From Hymenopellis radicata (Eukaryota; Basidiomycota; Agaricomycetes; Agaricales; Physalacriaceae), in the NCBI GenBank assembly GCA_015501595.1, contig JADNRX010000111.1, positions 1-64,000 on the forward strand: DNA of 64,000 nucleotides, read 5' to 3'. Shown here in pieces: positions 11,194 to 23,290 of this stretch. Numbering within the stretch: the first letter of the stretch is position 1; each line of letters begins with the position of its first letter. The notes beneath the pieces were generated by a model. It saw nothing but the letters and a program-made list of their open reading frames with translations. It had not been told where the DNA came from and did no database searches. The position numbers and the translations under genes are program-made.

Positions 11194-14100
11194 GCCAGTC
11201 CACGGCTGTCGACGTGATGTCCATTAAGTGCACTGGTGGGTTGTGGTGATTCCGCCATCCACGTCGTCATAGATGCACCTGAGAGCTGTCCAAGCGACCG
11301 AACCTAACGAACCTAGCCAATATTTATCCCAGGACAAACCGCGCAGGACATTAGGAGCGTTCAAAGACTTTCACAAAAGCGCACCTCAAGACGTCACGTC
11401 GTTGGTCTATGCTCATCGCCAACACCAATTTATGCAAACATGACTCTGCCCTCGGCGCAACAGGTGACGGACTCTCCATCATGTCGAAAGCCATACCACG
11501 ACGATGGCGACGGTCCCCACAAAAGATGGCGGACACGCATGCGAGCGTGCTTGTACTACTACAGTTGCCTGAATCGGTTTCCTTCAGCGGGAGCTAGTCC
11601 TGCCCCTACCGTCATCCCAGCATGACACATACCTGGATATGGATGGAAATGGAGGGCGGGAAGCGGGTCGCGCGGCATGGCAGGCCGGAAAGACCTAGGC
11701 GGATGGGAGAGATGAGGCGAGATACAAGTGGTAAAACGATTGCTGGCCAGTGTAGGAATGATACGAAAGGCAGCCATGGGTGCAAGCTGCTGAAATATCG
11801 CTATATCTCTGAGACTGCCGTGGTGATTGACTCGTGGTTCGTTGAGTGCGGTGCGAGGACGGCGCAGTGAGGCGGTGATGGTGGACGTTCCCATCTGACG
11901 ACGGGAAGACTGTGACGGGGGGGGACAATGATGGCAAAGATTCTACACGAAGTCAGCAGGTCGAGACGACACGCAAAAAGACACACATCCAAATGTTCTA
12001 GTCTCCTGCCTCTCAAACGAACTCGAAGCCAGGACCGCACGGCGAGTCCTCCTCCAATATGCCATATTCAAGCCATAAGAGCACCTCATCTGTGTAGCAT
12101 GGCTGCGGCCCGTCCTTCGTAAGAAATCGAAGCCGACTGGCGTCACAACGAGCGCAAGGCTGGGGAGATGGTCATGGCGACTTCGAAGATCAGACAAAGA
12201 ACGGCTCGATGATGGTGGCACTCACACCGAGCTATGTGCAGGACACAGCATAACCATGCTAACCATAACCATAGCCATAGCCATAGCCTCAGTCATAACC
12301 ATAACCATAACCATGACCCTATTCTTTTCACCAGTGCCGCCGCTGTAGTGCACTGATAACTAGGGAAACAAGAGAGGCTTCTGTGGTCATGCACACTCTA
12401 TGTCACAATGTGTCTCTTGTCTGTGCATCCAACCCTCCTTCGACGCAAGTTAGACAGAAGGAAGCTAGCGCGGTATTTCAAAGAAGAAATGGACAGATGC
12501 TGCTATCATACCAAAGTTGATGAGTCGCCATCGTATAAGTAGGCTAGCATGAATGGGAAAGAGATGCTCTACGCGAGTCCAAAAAAGGCCTTTTCAGTTT
12601 TCTTTGCGAGGATCTATATTATGAAACAACTCCCGGAGAGGCGAGACGAAGCTGCATGATGCATCTAACCTCGATCGCCATCTGGTGTCACGTGGTCAAA
12701 ACCTGCTTGCTCTTCGCTCATCATCATCATATCATCATCAATTACATCGTCGACTGTCAAGAACACGGACCCTTTTCATTTTGCAAACCTCTCTGTGCAT
12801 CTTCGCCATCCTGTGCCCGTCTCATTTTACCTTATCTCCTGCACCCCTGCGCTGTGACTTCTTCTCTATCGATCCCCTCCTTTTCTGAGAAAGTCTACTA
12901 GGAGCCCTGTTGTGGTAGAAGTCTCCCCCTCGGCGCGCTGATGTAGCTCACTGCTGAACTTGGTGCATGCGCATTTTGAAAGTATTTGGCTCTCATGGGA
13001 CGTAACCGATCGTCTATCAGTATACTTGTTTCGCGATTCAGTGTCCTACGGAAATGCGCCCTACACTCTACTCTGTTTCCGTTGGGCCGTCGCCTTCCTT
13101 ATCAATGACGCAGCATTTGATACATGACGCAGTGCACCCAAATTTGGCGCATCGCCGAGTGCGCAATTCTTACAAGGTAATTGCATCCGTCGCATCCATC
13201 ATCTTTCTGCCTCTCATGTTCTACTCCGCGACGTTTGACGACTGAATTGACTGTTTCGTTAGTGGCCCAGGTGTTTGCGCACGTTGGAGGTCACCTGGTC
13301 GCCTCAGTCCAGTAATCGATGAGGCTTCCGGCTCTCATCGCGAAAGTGCCATGCCTGGTCGTGAGACGCGTCCTCAGTCTTTGATCGGGTTCCTGATCTT
13401 GGCTCCTCGGTCAGAGTCCCTGCAGTAATTGATAGCTAAAAGCTCCATTCGTCCGTGGTATGTCTCGACAAATCGTACAGGGATAACTGAAATAAGGTCT
13501 TTCAATAGGAAAGAAACATCACCTATCACCTATCAGGCCACAGCTTGACCGGTGCCCGGTCATTTGCAGACCTCGCAGCTTTTCGCCTTTCAAGAATCGG
13601 ATACCGGTCTCTTTCTGAGCACATTCTTCGTTGAAGCACTACCGACCAATGCCAATCGTACTTCGTTCCGTGTCTAGCGTGTTCCGTTCCTCTTTACGGA
13701 GGTATCGTGACATTTATCTGAAATTTATCAGACTCATCTGATTCTTTTCAAGGGAACTCATGTCGCACGTCATCCTTAAACCCAAAAGGGTCGGCACGGA
13801 AATCGATAACAGCATCCCAGTTTCAACGTATGGTGGGGAATTACTAGCAGATCGTGCTGCTAGGAGTGTCGTTGGCATCGAGGATCCTCAAAATGATGTT
13901 AGCTTGATTGTTCGCGATTAACGTAGTGTATTTCCAAGTCCGCGAGGAGCCACCCACCACGTGCGGGATCTAGGGCCACCTTCGTGGTAGCTTGTTGCCA
14001 TCTCTGGAGTCGTGAGAGGTGATTGCGAAAACTTTAAATACCAGTGCCGTACATATTCTACGGCAGACCGTGTGCGCCATCGTCCTCTTGGCTTGTCACC

Positions 14101-14604
14101 CCGTAGGTCAATTCAGCAGTTCTCATCCCCTCCCATCTGACTTTCTTTCGTTTCAAGATTCCGTGCTGTAAACACGAGTCCTCGGTGCTGATTCCATTTC
14201 AGGTGTGAAGAGAAGCGCGTTACATAAATTGGACGTCCCGAGGTTGACTTTCGTTGCTACAGTCTCTTCCTGAACCGAGAACCGGAGCAGCGAGGCATCA
14301 TAAGATACACTCTGTCCCGACGCTGCCAGTACCAGTCTCCGTTCGCTACGCTGCAGCGACCTACTTTTCACTTTACACGGTGTCAAATTAGAAAGTCCGA
14401 CCAAGTGTTATTTGGATCCACGATTCCATGTTTAAGGATTATTAAGGCCGACCGTCAGGGATTCCTCGGAGGTTCCATCGCATCCTTCTTCGCAGACCCA
14501 CCGCTGTTCCTTTAGCTCTCACGAAAGCTTTGACGACTATTACTCTTCGCATAGGGATTGCTGTTCCTCGGAACAGGAAGAGTATTGCTCCTTTTTCAAC
14601 GATT
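11194..14604. other. Gene-poor region
   Basis: There are no frames with recognisable motifs and no chain of phase-compatible exons. One simple-repeat array is present (listed separately). The short frames here look like chance frames. Confidence 0.5.
12251..12318. repeat. Hexanucleotide array (ACCATA/GCCATA)n
   Basis: About eleven degenerate units of (A/G)(A/C)CAT(A)-type hexamers stand in tandem, with one TCAGTC interruption. It is a minisatellite-like low-complexity tract. Confidence 0.8.
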
Positions 14605-16498
14605 ATGATCCCCTTCACGCCAGGACTGGCGAATTCGGAGCTCTTCAGGCCACTCGACACGCCTGCAGTTGTAACCCTTGTCCTTATCGAGAACTCAAAG
14701 ACGGTTTCATCCTTCTGGCCCGATCTGCGCGATCACTACGTGCGGATTTTGCTCTCCCACCTCGAGGCCAGATATCCAGAAGCGACGGTGCGATCCACTA
14801 TCGCCTTTTTCACGCGTCGCTAAAACCATATATCAGCAGTCTTCTTTCGTCCTCGAGACCCTACCTGTCTCTGGGCAGCCCGGTCCAACTGCTGTGCGAC
14901 AATGCGACAGCCTGGAAGCGTGTCTCGAGGACGTTAGGTTCAATTTCGACTCTCGAAATGTGCTGTCGGCAGTCGACATTTGGAACGCCATCGATGTACG
15001 TTTTACAGGTGCTTTTGTAGCGGAAATGTCTTATTTTATGAACCAGATTCTGTCATCGGCGAGCCTGAAAATACCTGGCGCTGTTCGAAACCTCCTCGTC
15101 GTCGCAGCATCGACGCCTGCTGGTAGCTCTGGTGGCATTTCGAATTCCAGTTCGTTTGGCGGCGATCAGTGGTCCGGGTTAGCGGAAGGCCTTGCGCAGG
15201 TAGGACTCTATTGATTTCCAGGCCCTTTCGACCATTCATTTGGCTCGCGTTTGTGTGCAGGCAGACATCCAGTGTCATATGGTCCTCAGCATCCGGCAGG
15301 ATGTATGGGTGCTGAATGCTTTATTTAACGAAACGGTGAGGGCATGCAGCGACTTCTCAGTCTGTCCCCTGACCAACGTTACATAGATGTTATTGCAACA
15401 GAGTACCGAGCAATCACTGAGGCTGCCGACCGAGACCGACACCTTCACCGTGCGCTACTCCGTCAAATCTCATCGTCACGGGGATGCCTCCGCCCATCAT
15501 CCCCGTAGGTTCCAAGGTTCGTCGCGCCCCTTTGCATACAAGCAAAATCCTAATTCATCTTGCATCTCTCCTCCTTTTGTGTCTAGATCCCTTGACCAAC
15601 GTACGTAACTTCTCGTCATGGTCTGTCTTGTGTGATACTTACTTTGTCATTCCCCCCTCTCGTCTCTAGTCTTCCTTCAGAGGCGACTTTGGTCAAAATC
15701 CACAAGCACTGTCCAGCTCTACTCAGGAGACATGCGTACCAACACAAACCTTGCCGCCGACTTCCGCGAATGAACCGCCTAGCCTAGTCGCCCAGTTACA
15801 ACAAGTGCATGGGCTCACCAAGAAAAAGGTATACGGCGCGAAGCCCGTCCGGGCGCCCTTCTTCCGCGATGAAAAGCCGACGGTACGCAATCTAAGGACG
15901 AGCTTGACGATGAAGTCGCCCTCACCGCGCTTGCGTCACGCCAGTACTAGTCCAATCTCCGGGAGGATGCATCCGTATGGCACCACCACCAGCGGTCCCT
16001 ACACCCACGGTGCTCACGCTTCCCCATCTGCCATGAGAGCTGCGCCCTCTCAGCCTACCGGGAGAACATCCGACGTGGCGTTCCCTGTCATGCATGCCGA
16101 TGGGCGTAAGCGGTACCCATACGACGACGAATTCCAATCTGGATACACTTCGCCGCCGTCAGCATTGTGGTTACCCTCCCATCAGCCAACTTTCAGTGAC
16201 CCCGGGCCCGGCCCCATCGTACCTCCACGACGTCCCACTCTCAGAGCGCGCTGCCGGGACGACAGTCGACCCGTATCCATCATACACGGAACAGGCGCCG
16301 TCCCCCGAACCTGCGTACTATTACGATGAGGTGCCGCGAACCTCTGCTGCGACATCCTACCATACCGATTCAGATTTCTATTCGACTGGTCCGTTTGATG
16401 CTGGTGGCATGTACCAGGACTCCGCCTTTGAGCCGCAGTCCGCGTACGGCTCGCCGCATTCCTCTGGAAGCAGCTCGCTGAAAGGCTGGGCCGGCTAG
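14605..16498 (+). CDS. von Willebrand-A domain protein, MED25-like
   Basis: Five exons read in phase at the start: 14605-14787, 14837-14995, 15047-15199, 15261-15335 and from 15387, separated by introns of 49-61 nt. The product begins with a vWA-like fold: the first strand is VVTLVLIENSK, followed by WPDLRDHYVRILLSHLEARYP and later RNLLVVAASTP. This matches the N-terminal domain of Mediator subunit 25, a vWA domain in the transcription Mediator complex. After 15335 exon choice is uncertain. The C-terminal part is Pro/Ser/Tyr-rich (15751-16498) and changes frame near 16190, where one extra base seems present. The lack of a metal-site DxSxS is usual for MED25-type vWA domains. Alternatively it is another vWA protein of unknown role. 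Confidence 0.5.
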
Positions 16499-17795
16499 TA
16501 ATTTGGCTCCAACAAAAGTAATTGCGAGTGATTCGCATGTACGGCGCCTTTACGATATCTTATTCCAAGTGCTCTTTTCTTCGCGACTACATACACCTCC
16601 AGCATCATATCATCATTGCTCTTGCGCATTCTACTGTACATATGTAATTCACCTGTTTCTCGTTTGGTCTACTAGGGGGGTCTCATACCAGGATTCTACG
16701 ATACTATCCACACTCATGGGACTTCGAAGTTACCGTCGTACATACTTCTTCGTCCTGCTATTCATTATTCTCGATTACCTATAGTCGTTCCTGGAACAGT
16801 ACGTCGAATTGACTAAATACTATTGAATGCCGGTATCTAAGGGCATCTCAGCACAGAATGAAAGGACGAAGCTTGTTTGAGGGTGTTCTGGGAAAGTGTA
16901 AATCCCGAGCCACTCGCTGCTTTGTAACCTGAATAACCGCCCTCTTGTTCGCCATACCTTCATTCTATGTAGTCCTACGTGTCACGACTAGAATCGGGCG
17001 GCGAAAAACATCGCCAGTCGCGTGCCACGTCTAGCTGAGGGCGAATTGAAGGTGAAGTCAAAGTCATCTTACAGGACGAATCCTGAAGAGGATAGAAAAT
17101 CGGTCAGTGAGCATAAAATTGTTTCCCCATGCAAGTGGTGCCAACGGGGGAGATTGACGATGAACGCGTCACATAGGACACGTTGCCGTGTGCATCTACC
17201 TTTAATTTCCGAATGAGCTGCGGCATGCGCCTACGGCCCTCCGGTAATGCTTGAAAGTCTGTCTCAGATCATGCCGACAAGTCGTCAAAGCGTGTAGATT
17301 GTCCAGCCGGGTAGAACGCGCGAAGACAGGCAAAAACGGAAATTCGGTCCGACACACAGCGATGATTCCTAGTACTTGGATGATGGCGACCTCTGTTTTC
17401 ACCGCACATTCAGACGTAGACTCTGCCGGACACGCCTTGAAGTTCAATCCTTCATCTTTCTGCAATAGCCCAGGACGCTAATGTGCGAAAATAGGGCATT
17501 TACAGTTCAAGAGTGCTATTTACTTAACCGAAGCTCCTAGAACCTGCTGGAATCGGGCGTTGACATACGGCACGAGGTACATGACAGCATGCAGGCCATC
17601 ATTTCATACCGCTACGTCGTTGATGATTCGTTCGTGTTCGTTACTTATGCGTCATGATGATCGACACCAACAGGTTGCGCCACCTCACGTCATCGAAAGC
17701 GAAGCCTTTATAAGAGTGATGGTTGTCATTGAAGTAGTATCAAACGAAGTCGAATAACTATTACCCAAATTATACCAACAAGCCAATTCATTATC
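16499..17795. other. Intergenic
   Basis: Nothing recognisable is seen except a TATA box (TTTATAAG, 17707-17714) about 82 bp before the ATG of the next gene. Confidence 0.5.
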
Positions 17796-18109
17796 ATGGT
17801 TCGTTCGTCTACTTATCAGTGGCCTCGTCGAAGTCGTTGACAGTCGGTCTCCAGGGATCAATTTTCAGTGCAATTGGGTTATCTCTGCAATTGCTGGTGT
17901 AATCATGGCAATCGTTGGAGCCATCACCACGGTGCTGTACATCCATGAAAGTTCACAAATTCCAACTGATTTTCTGTGACCAGGTCATCGTTACGATCTT
18001 TGACGTAGTAATGGATATTATCTGCTGCCGATGTGGTTCTGGCAGGCGTCGTGCAGGAACTCGTACAGGCAGGGGAAGTAGAAGAGGTGGCGCGACTGCA
18101 ACATATTAG
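17796..18109 (+). CDS. Small membrane protein with Cys-rich basic tail (69 aa)
   Basis: Three exons join exactly in phase: 17796-17802, 17855-17931 and 17984-18109, with two 52-nt introns. The 69-residue product has a long hydrophobic stretch (VISAIAGVIMAIVGAITTVI), then a membrane-proximal IICCRCG motif and a basic Arg/Gly/Thr tail ending ATATY. I know similar hypothetical proteins in Agaricomycetes; they have no assigned function. The Cys cluster at the membrane edge could be palmitoylated (inference). A TATA box stands 82 bp upstream. The 7-nt first exon makes it easy to miss, and the start is less certain than the rest. Confidence 0.65.
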
Positions 18110-18578
18110 GTGGCCGGTCACGGTGCATGCCCCTTGAAGCCATAATACACGTTCCTAACCACATTATCGTTCTTCTCGATCGACATTCCTCATACCCGAA
18201 GTTCCCTTGTACTGTGTATCAATCATGTATTAGCCTCTATTGTTGATACCATTGATGATCTGCTTCTATTTGTTCGTCCATGTAATCTGTCGACGTTGGT
18301 AATCAGCGCTCCGGAATCCAATGGCAAGAACACTCGTATTGACCCACCGACTGACAAGATGAAGAGTCTCCAAATCACAACAGTCTTGAAGAATTAGGAT
18401 GGTTCAAAAAGTGTTGGGCGACCGTAGAGCGAAACAGGTTGACTGAGGAGAACTTTTCTTGGCGCCAAATCAATATATTACAAGAGACCTAAACCGTGCT
18501 CCAACCAAATCCAGAAGAAACGATCCAAGAGCGACCAGCCTGCTGGGCGCAATTCAAAGCCAATGAGTGCATGTCCTC

Positions 18579-18980
18579 CTACTCCAGACTCTTCAAATAG
18601 GCAATGGCCTGGTTCGCCGCGTTGTCCTTGGCGACGTACTTCTGCGCCCCAGTGCCGCGACCGCGTTCGACACCATCAACTAGATAAACATATTAGTTCG
18701 TGAACCTGTCAGAGAGACATGGTCACCACTCACTCTTGCAGACAGCGACCCAGACAATGGCGGTTTGCGGGCCGGTAGGCGTCTCGACCCAGCTGAGGCT
18801 GGTCAATTTGTTCTTGCCTTGAAGGTCTGGAGCGAGATGACCGTGGATCAGTATGGAAAGTCCGACGAAAATGAAAAGACGCGTTACAGTTGTTCAGTCC
18901 GATCGTGCCCTCTACGCGTCCATTAGCATCGCGCTAAAAGAGAGACTTGAGCGACAAGACGTACCAGTCTTGGGTGGCAT
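18579..18980 (-). CDS. Stand-alone double-stranded RNA-binding protein (77 aa)
   Basis: Four exons join in phase on the minus strand: 18980-18965, 18911-18888, 18826-18734 and 18679-18579 (introns 46, 61 and 54 nt). The 77-residue product is a single dsRNA-binding motif. The first helix holds GLNNYLQ; the strands contain LSWVETPTGPQ and WVAVCKIDG; the second helix begins GTGAQKYVAKDNAANQAIAYL. The KK/KN-AA-like start of helix 2 (QKYVAKDNAA) is the classic RNA-contact and packing segment, with Tyr replacing the usual second Lys. No catalytic domain is attached. It may bind structured RNA or act as a partner or competitor of Dicer-type proteins (inference). A TATA box lies about 95 bp upstream (19072-19079). 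Confidence 0.85.
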
Positions 18981-19861
18981 TCTGATGTCGTGGCTATGTG
19001 CGTTGCCTGAACAGCTGTCCTTCTTCGTCTGAGGAGACCCATCCTCTCCTCTCCAAGACTGATTTATACGCGATGTTAACGAGAGCATGTTTCATTTGCA
19101 GGCAATGTCCGTCGTGAAATGAAGGTTCCAGCCCGTTCGCGACCCACGCGCAGTGTGAAACCGCCTCAAAAGTTCGCCCAGTTCATGGAAGGTGAAGGCG
19201 GCCTCTACACTCCTTCACCGGATGCGTTAGGCGGAATCGGAACCATGCAGCCGATCCAATGGCGGATGAGGATTCCGAAATAGACGTCGCTGAAGGACTC
19301 GATTAGTGAGTTCGCATCCGCGTCTTCTGTGAAAGCTTATCCTGTCGGATATCAAGGATCTATGAAGGGCGGACTGCGTGAAGGAATGATCATGGCAAGG
19401 ATACAAGGCTTACTTTCATCGAAGCCGCCGGCCACATAAGGAGAAAAAGAGAATAACTCTCTCAAGTTACCTACATGCCTTGGTTAATAGTATTAGAATA
19501 TAGTACGAAGACGCGCAGAGCACGAATACCTGTGGCCGGCAGTCAAGTTGACAGTCGAGAGAAGTCTTGTTATCGTTCGTTTCGGATTATCTTGTGCTGT
19601 GAAGTGACAAAGACCAAGCGCATTACCGAGCACATGAAACGGTCTTGCAATCGGACCTCACGGGCTGGTCATGACGAACTCGGAAGGAACATTGTCTAGC
19701 GGCGCGCGCCTCGAGTTTGACACAAGGGTAGTAGCCTATAGGAGAGGGAGGACAAGGCTTCTTGTAGAAAAGGAAGGCACTACATTGATGTATAGTGGAC
19801 ACAGTTGGAACAGCTGAGAAGTTAGACTTGGGCATGACGAACCTCGGCGAAACTGTCACGA
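18981..19861. other. Intergenic
   Basis: It contains the promoter of the dsRNA-binding protein gene (TATA near 19072-19079, reading minus). I see no other supported feature. Confidence 0.5.
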
Positions 19862-20285
19862 TTAGAAGCCGGAAAAGACATTATCAGTTGGACGCGTTAT
19901 TGGTCTCCACCGTCGTGGCATCATCGGAAACAAGGATCTGTTCCATGGCGTGCTCGAGTCGTCCAAGCTACAACTCGCAGATATCTCGTCATCCGAGTCT
20001 TCTCCTCCGTCCCCCTCCGTCTCGCAGTCCTCATAAACCAAGCTATAATCCTCGTCAGACAAAAGCATCTCGGAAAACACACTAAGGCCCACGGGATCAT
20101 ATATTACACGAATAACGAGGCTGCAGCTAGGACACGTTGCAATGTGCTCGTAGTCCGCGAGCTGTTGGTGTGATATTTCAAAGCGGTCTCCGCGCACGGA
20201 CACGGATAGTGGTAGACATTGGGTAGACACGCTTCTGCGCGTCCCAGGCCATGTCCTCGATCTTAATCTCGTCATAGTAGTCCAT
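19862..20285 (-). pseudogene. DPH3-like CSL zinc-finger protein gene, frame broken
   Basis: DPH3 (KTI11) is a small CSL-type zinc protein that donates electrons in diphthamide synthesis and works with Elongator. The start ([21 protein letters not shown]), the CxC ligand pair (HYPCPC), the [11 protein letters not shown] block and the second ligand pair ([14 protein letters not shown]) are all present in order, but not in one frame. Between KRVY and HYPCPC an 11-nt segment is tandemly repeated (20211-20230 region). Two extra bases stand between CPC and GDRF. After YDP the frame runs on into an acidic tail ([11 protein letters not shown] and so on) to 19862. No intron explains the extra bases. 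It may be a decayed copy or contain sequence errors; a functional DPH3 would then lie elsewhere. Confidence 0.65.
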
Positions 20286-21439
20286 GGAAAACGCGGATAA
20301 GAGCTCAACCGAAAGAGTGAGATGGAGGCTAGCAAGCGGACATGAACGTGAAGAACTGAGAGGGTCAAAGCTTCCGCTGTTGTGCTGCAACTTCCGAGAA
20401 TAACAGACACCGGATTTGGACAGATAATATGATTGGATCGCGTGATTATGCCGAACTTGGCCATCAAATTTTACCATCAGAAAAGACGCGACGGTCACTG
20501 TCAGCTTATGCTCTAGTGAGGACCTTACGGCATGGCTATGCCCCTTGGTTTTGTGGAAAAGGATACGACGCGGCTTTGCGCAGACCTCCACGACGCGAAA
20601 CATCCAATGACACCGGAAGTCGACGTGCCGGACCCAGCCTTGCCTGCTTCTTTTCAATGTAGAATTGACTTCGTGCGCAGAGAGGTACGTCCTGGCTCGG
20701 TCCCTATACCAGATATCGGAACTAACTTGCTTGGGGTAGCTTCCGTTCGCATTGGCGAATTCTATGCTCGATGTCTCTCAGGACGTACACGTTATGCCCA
20801 ACTGTCGCGGCCTGTCTGATACCTATTGGCCCTGTACTGTGCTCAGCGGGTTTTGGGGACTCATCCATGCGTTGGGACCATGATTATACTACTAAATGAA
20901 CTCGGCATGTTGCTCGAACATGAGCTTATTCATGCTATCCATAGGTGCAGGTTTCAAGAAGCGCTATACGACATCGGGCGCTTGACCTCACCGTTAGACG
21001 CCGTCTACTTCTCTCGAAAGCCAGGCACCACTTCGTGTTGGTCAAACTCCTTTCCGCTGGTTCATTCATACTTTTCAGGTCAACGTCGACGCCCGCCTAT
21101 TGGACCGGCCTCCTTCCGCACCGTTCTATCCTTCACATGTTTTGGGATGATTGGACAGCACAGCCTGTTCTCCCCAAACCTTCATGTAACCCGTCCTCAG
21201 CCTAGGCACGAAGTTCTTCTATTTCCGGCCACCAATGACGATGTGTGATCCTTTCTCTTCCATGAGAAAGCCGTGGCTCAGTTGCGTCCCGGGCGGATAT
21301 GCACATAATACCTGTACGGCATCTCCCACCAGCACAAGGATAGTACTGTAGCAGCGGCGACCTCTTTTTCCTCCCACTACTTTCCCGCATAATTGGACAC
21401 TGGAAACACTGCGCGGGTGGGACTCGAAGACGTGCCGCC
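20286..21439. other. No gene recognised
   Basis: Short frames only, with no motifs. It may include promoter sequence of the DPH3-like gene at its left edge. Confidence 0.4.
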
Positions 21440-23290
21440 ATTTTGTGAATGAATACGATACGACTCAATTTCCGAAGGTAGCGCACCTCTCCTTCTATTC
21501 GTCTCTCTTGTCATATTTGGTTTGCGTGGCCAGACGTCCCATCAGTGGACGCTCCTGTGATTGGTGGGATTCTACCTAGCGGGAGGAAGTACTGTGTCGT
21601 CGTCTGCCGCGAACCTCGACTCCGTGCCACCACATATGGCATAGATTCCCTTGGTGCGTATCTACCTGGTTATTTCACCCACACGTTTACTAAATGCTGT
21701 AACCTTTCCGAGAATGTCGGCCGCTAGGCAGTCAAGCAGCATCACATCATCATTTCCGCCGGTGTTTTCGACCTTGTAACGGGCATCTTCATCGAATTAC
21801 GGACTGGTCGAGGAGCGTAAAGGTTCAAACGCCCTGGGTACCCTCATTGGTCGAGCCCCAAGGCGGACGGCTCCCGACACTCCTCGAATTTCTCGACCAC
21901 TCATTCCTCATCAGTGTTCGGTGGTACCCTTTCTCTGGTGCGTTGCGCGACTAGTATTTCGTGAAGGCATGCGATAAGTACCTCTCCGAAGGTCTCCGTC
22001 TTTCGTGTGCTTGGCCAGACGTTCCCGTTCCTGTGATTGCCACTGATTGGCGGTATTCTTGGCGGAGAGGTGACGTGATGGCATAGATTCCCTTGGTACG
22101 TATCTATCTGGTTACTTCACTCGCAACGTTTACTGCTGTAGCCTTTCCAAGCCCGCCGAGTCAAGCAGCTTCACATCATTATTTCCACCTCTATCTTCCC
22201 ACCTTGTAACCAGCATCTTCATCGAATAAAGGGCTCGTAAAGGTGCGAACGCGCTAGGTCCCCTCATTCAAGACGGACAGCTCGCGACACTCTTCGAATT
22301 TCTCGACTACTTATTCCTCGTCATTTTTCGGTGGTACCCTTTCCATGGTGCGTTCGGTCAGTAAGGTTCTCATAATCTTCTTAGATCCCTTTAGATCGCG
22401 AATGCAACCTCATGACGACTCCCCTCTTTCGCGTGAATCGTGGTCACCGTCTGCTTCCATTCAATGAATGGCCTTGTTCCGCTTTTCGCGCATGAGTGGT
22501 CGTCCTTGATCAAACGAATAATTAGGTGTTCGTCTCAAAAGTGGGTATGTTCGCTTTGTTCATCTATGCATCTCAATGCAGTTATCAGGTCACCTATTGG
22601 CGACCCTCTTGGCGGGCTAGTTTCTGTCAACACAGTACAACTTCTCGTATGGTTGATGGATACCATGTTGCAAGTAACCATACCACAGCGACGGCGAACT
22701 CTTTTCCTCCTACTACTTTCCACGCCGCGCGGGTGGGGCTCGAGATGTGCGATTAGTATTTCGTAACTGAATGCCAATTTCCAAAGGTCTCCGTCTTCGT
22801 GTGCTTGGACAAACGTTCCCCCTCCTGTGATTGGCGGTATTCTACCTGGTGGGAGAGGTGACGTGATGGCATGGATTCCCTTTGTACGTATCTATCTGGT
22901 TATTTCACTTGCACGTTTACTAAATGCTATAACCTTTCCGAGAACGCCAAGTCAAGCAGCTTCACATCACCATTTCCGCCCGTCTTTTGAACCTTGTAAC
23001 CAAAGGGCTCGTAAAGGTTCGAACGCCCCGGGTCTCCTCATTCGTCCGACCTCAAGACGGACAGCTCACGACACTCCTCGAATTTCTCGACTACTTATTC
23101 CTGATCATTTTTCGGTGGTACCATTTCCATGCATTGGTGCGTTGTGGCGGTCAGTAAGGTTATCATAGTCTTCTTAGGACGCGGCTGCCTCTGCAATCCC
23201 TTTAGATCGCGAATGCAAAATCATGGCGGCTCCCTCTTTCGCGAATCGTGGTCAGCGGGCATCCTTCTGTCAATGGATGGCCTTTCACAG
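21440..23290. repeat. Three diverged tandem copies of a decayed gene-like unit
   Basis: The same order of landmark words recurs at about 21440-21947, 21948-22747 and 22748-23290. They are GTCTCCGTC.TTCGTGTGCTTGG, CTGTGATTGG, TTCCCTT(G/T)GTACGTATCTA, CAAGCAGC(T/A)TCACATCA, CGACACTC.TCGAATTTCTCGAC and TTTCGGTGGTACC. Copies 2 and 3 also share a 3' part with TTTAGATCGCGAATGCAA. In places they read as hydrophobic coding sequence (LLEFLDYLFLIIFRWY), so the unit is probably a membrane-protein gene duplicated in tandem and then decayed. A related piece is at 24815-25000. Confidence 0.65.

Noticed and set aside
12251..12318. CRISPR-like short repeat array
   Set aside because: The units are contiguous hexamers without spacers, and the genome is fungal.
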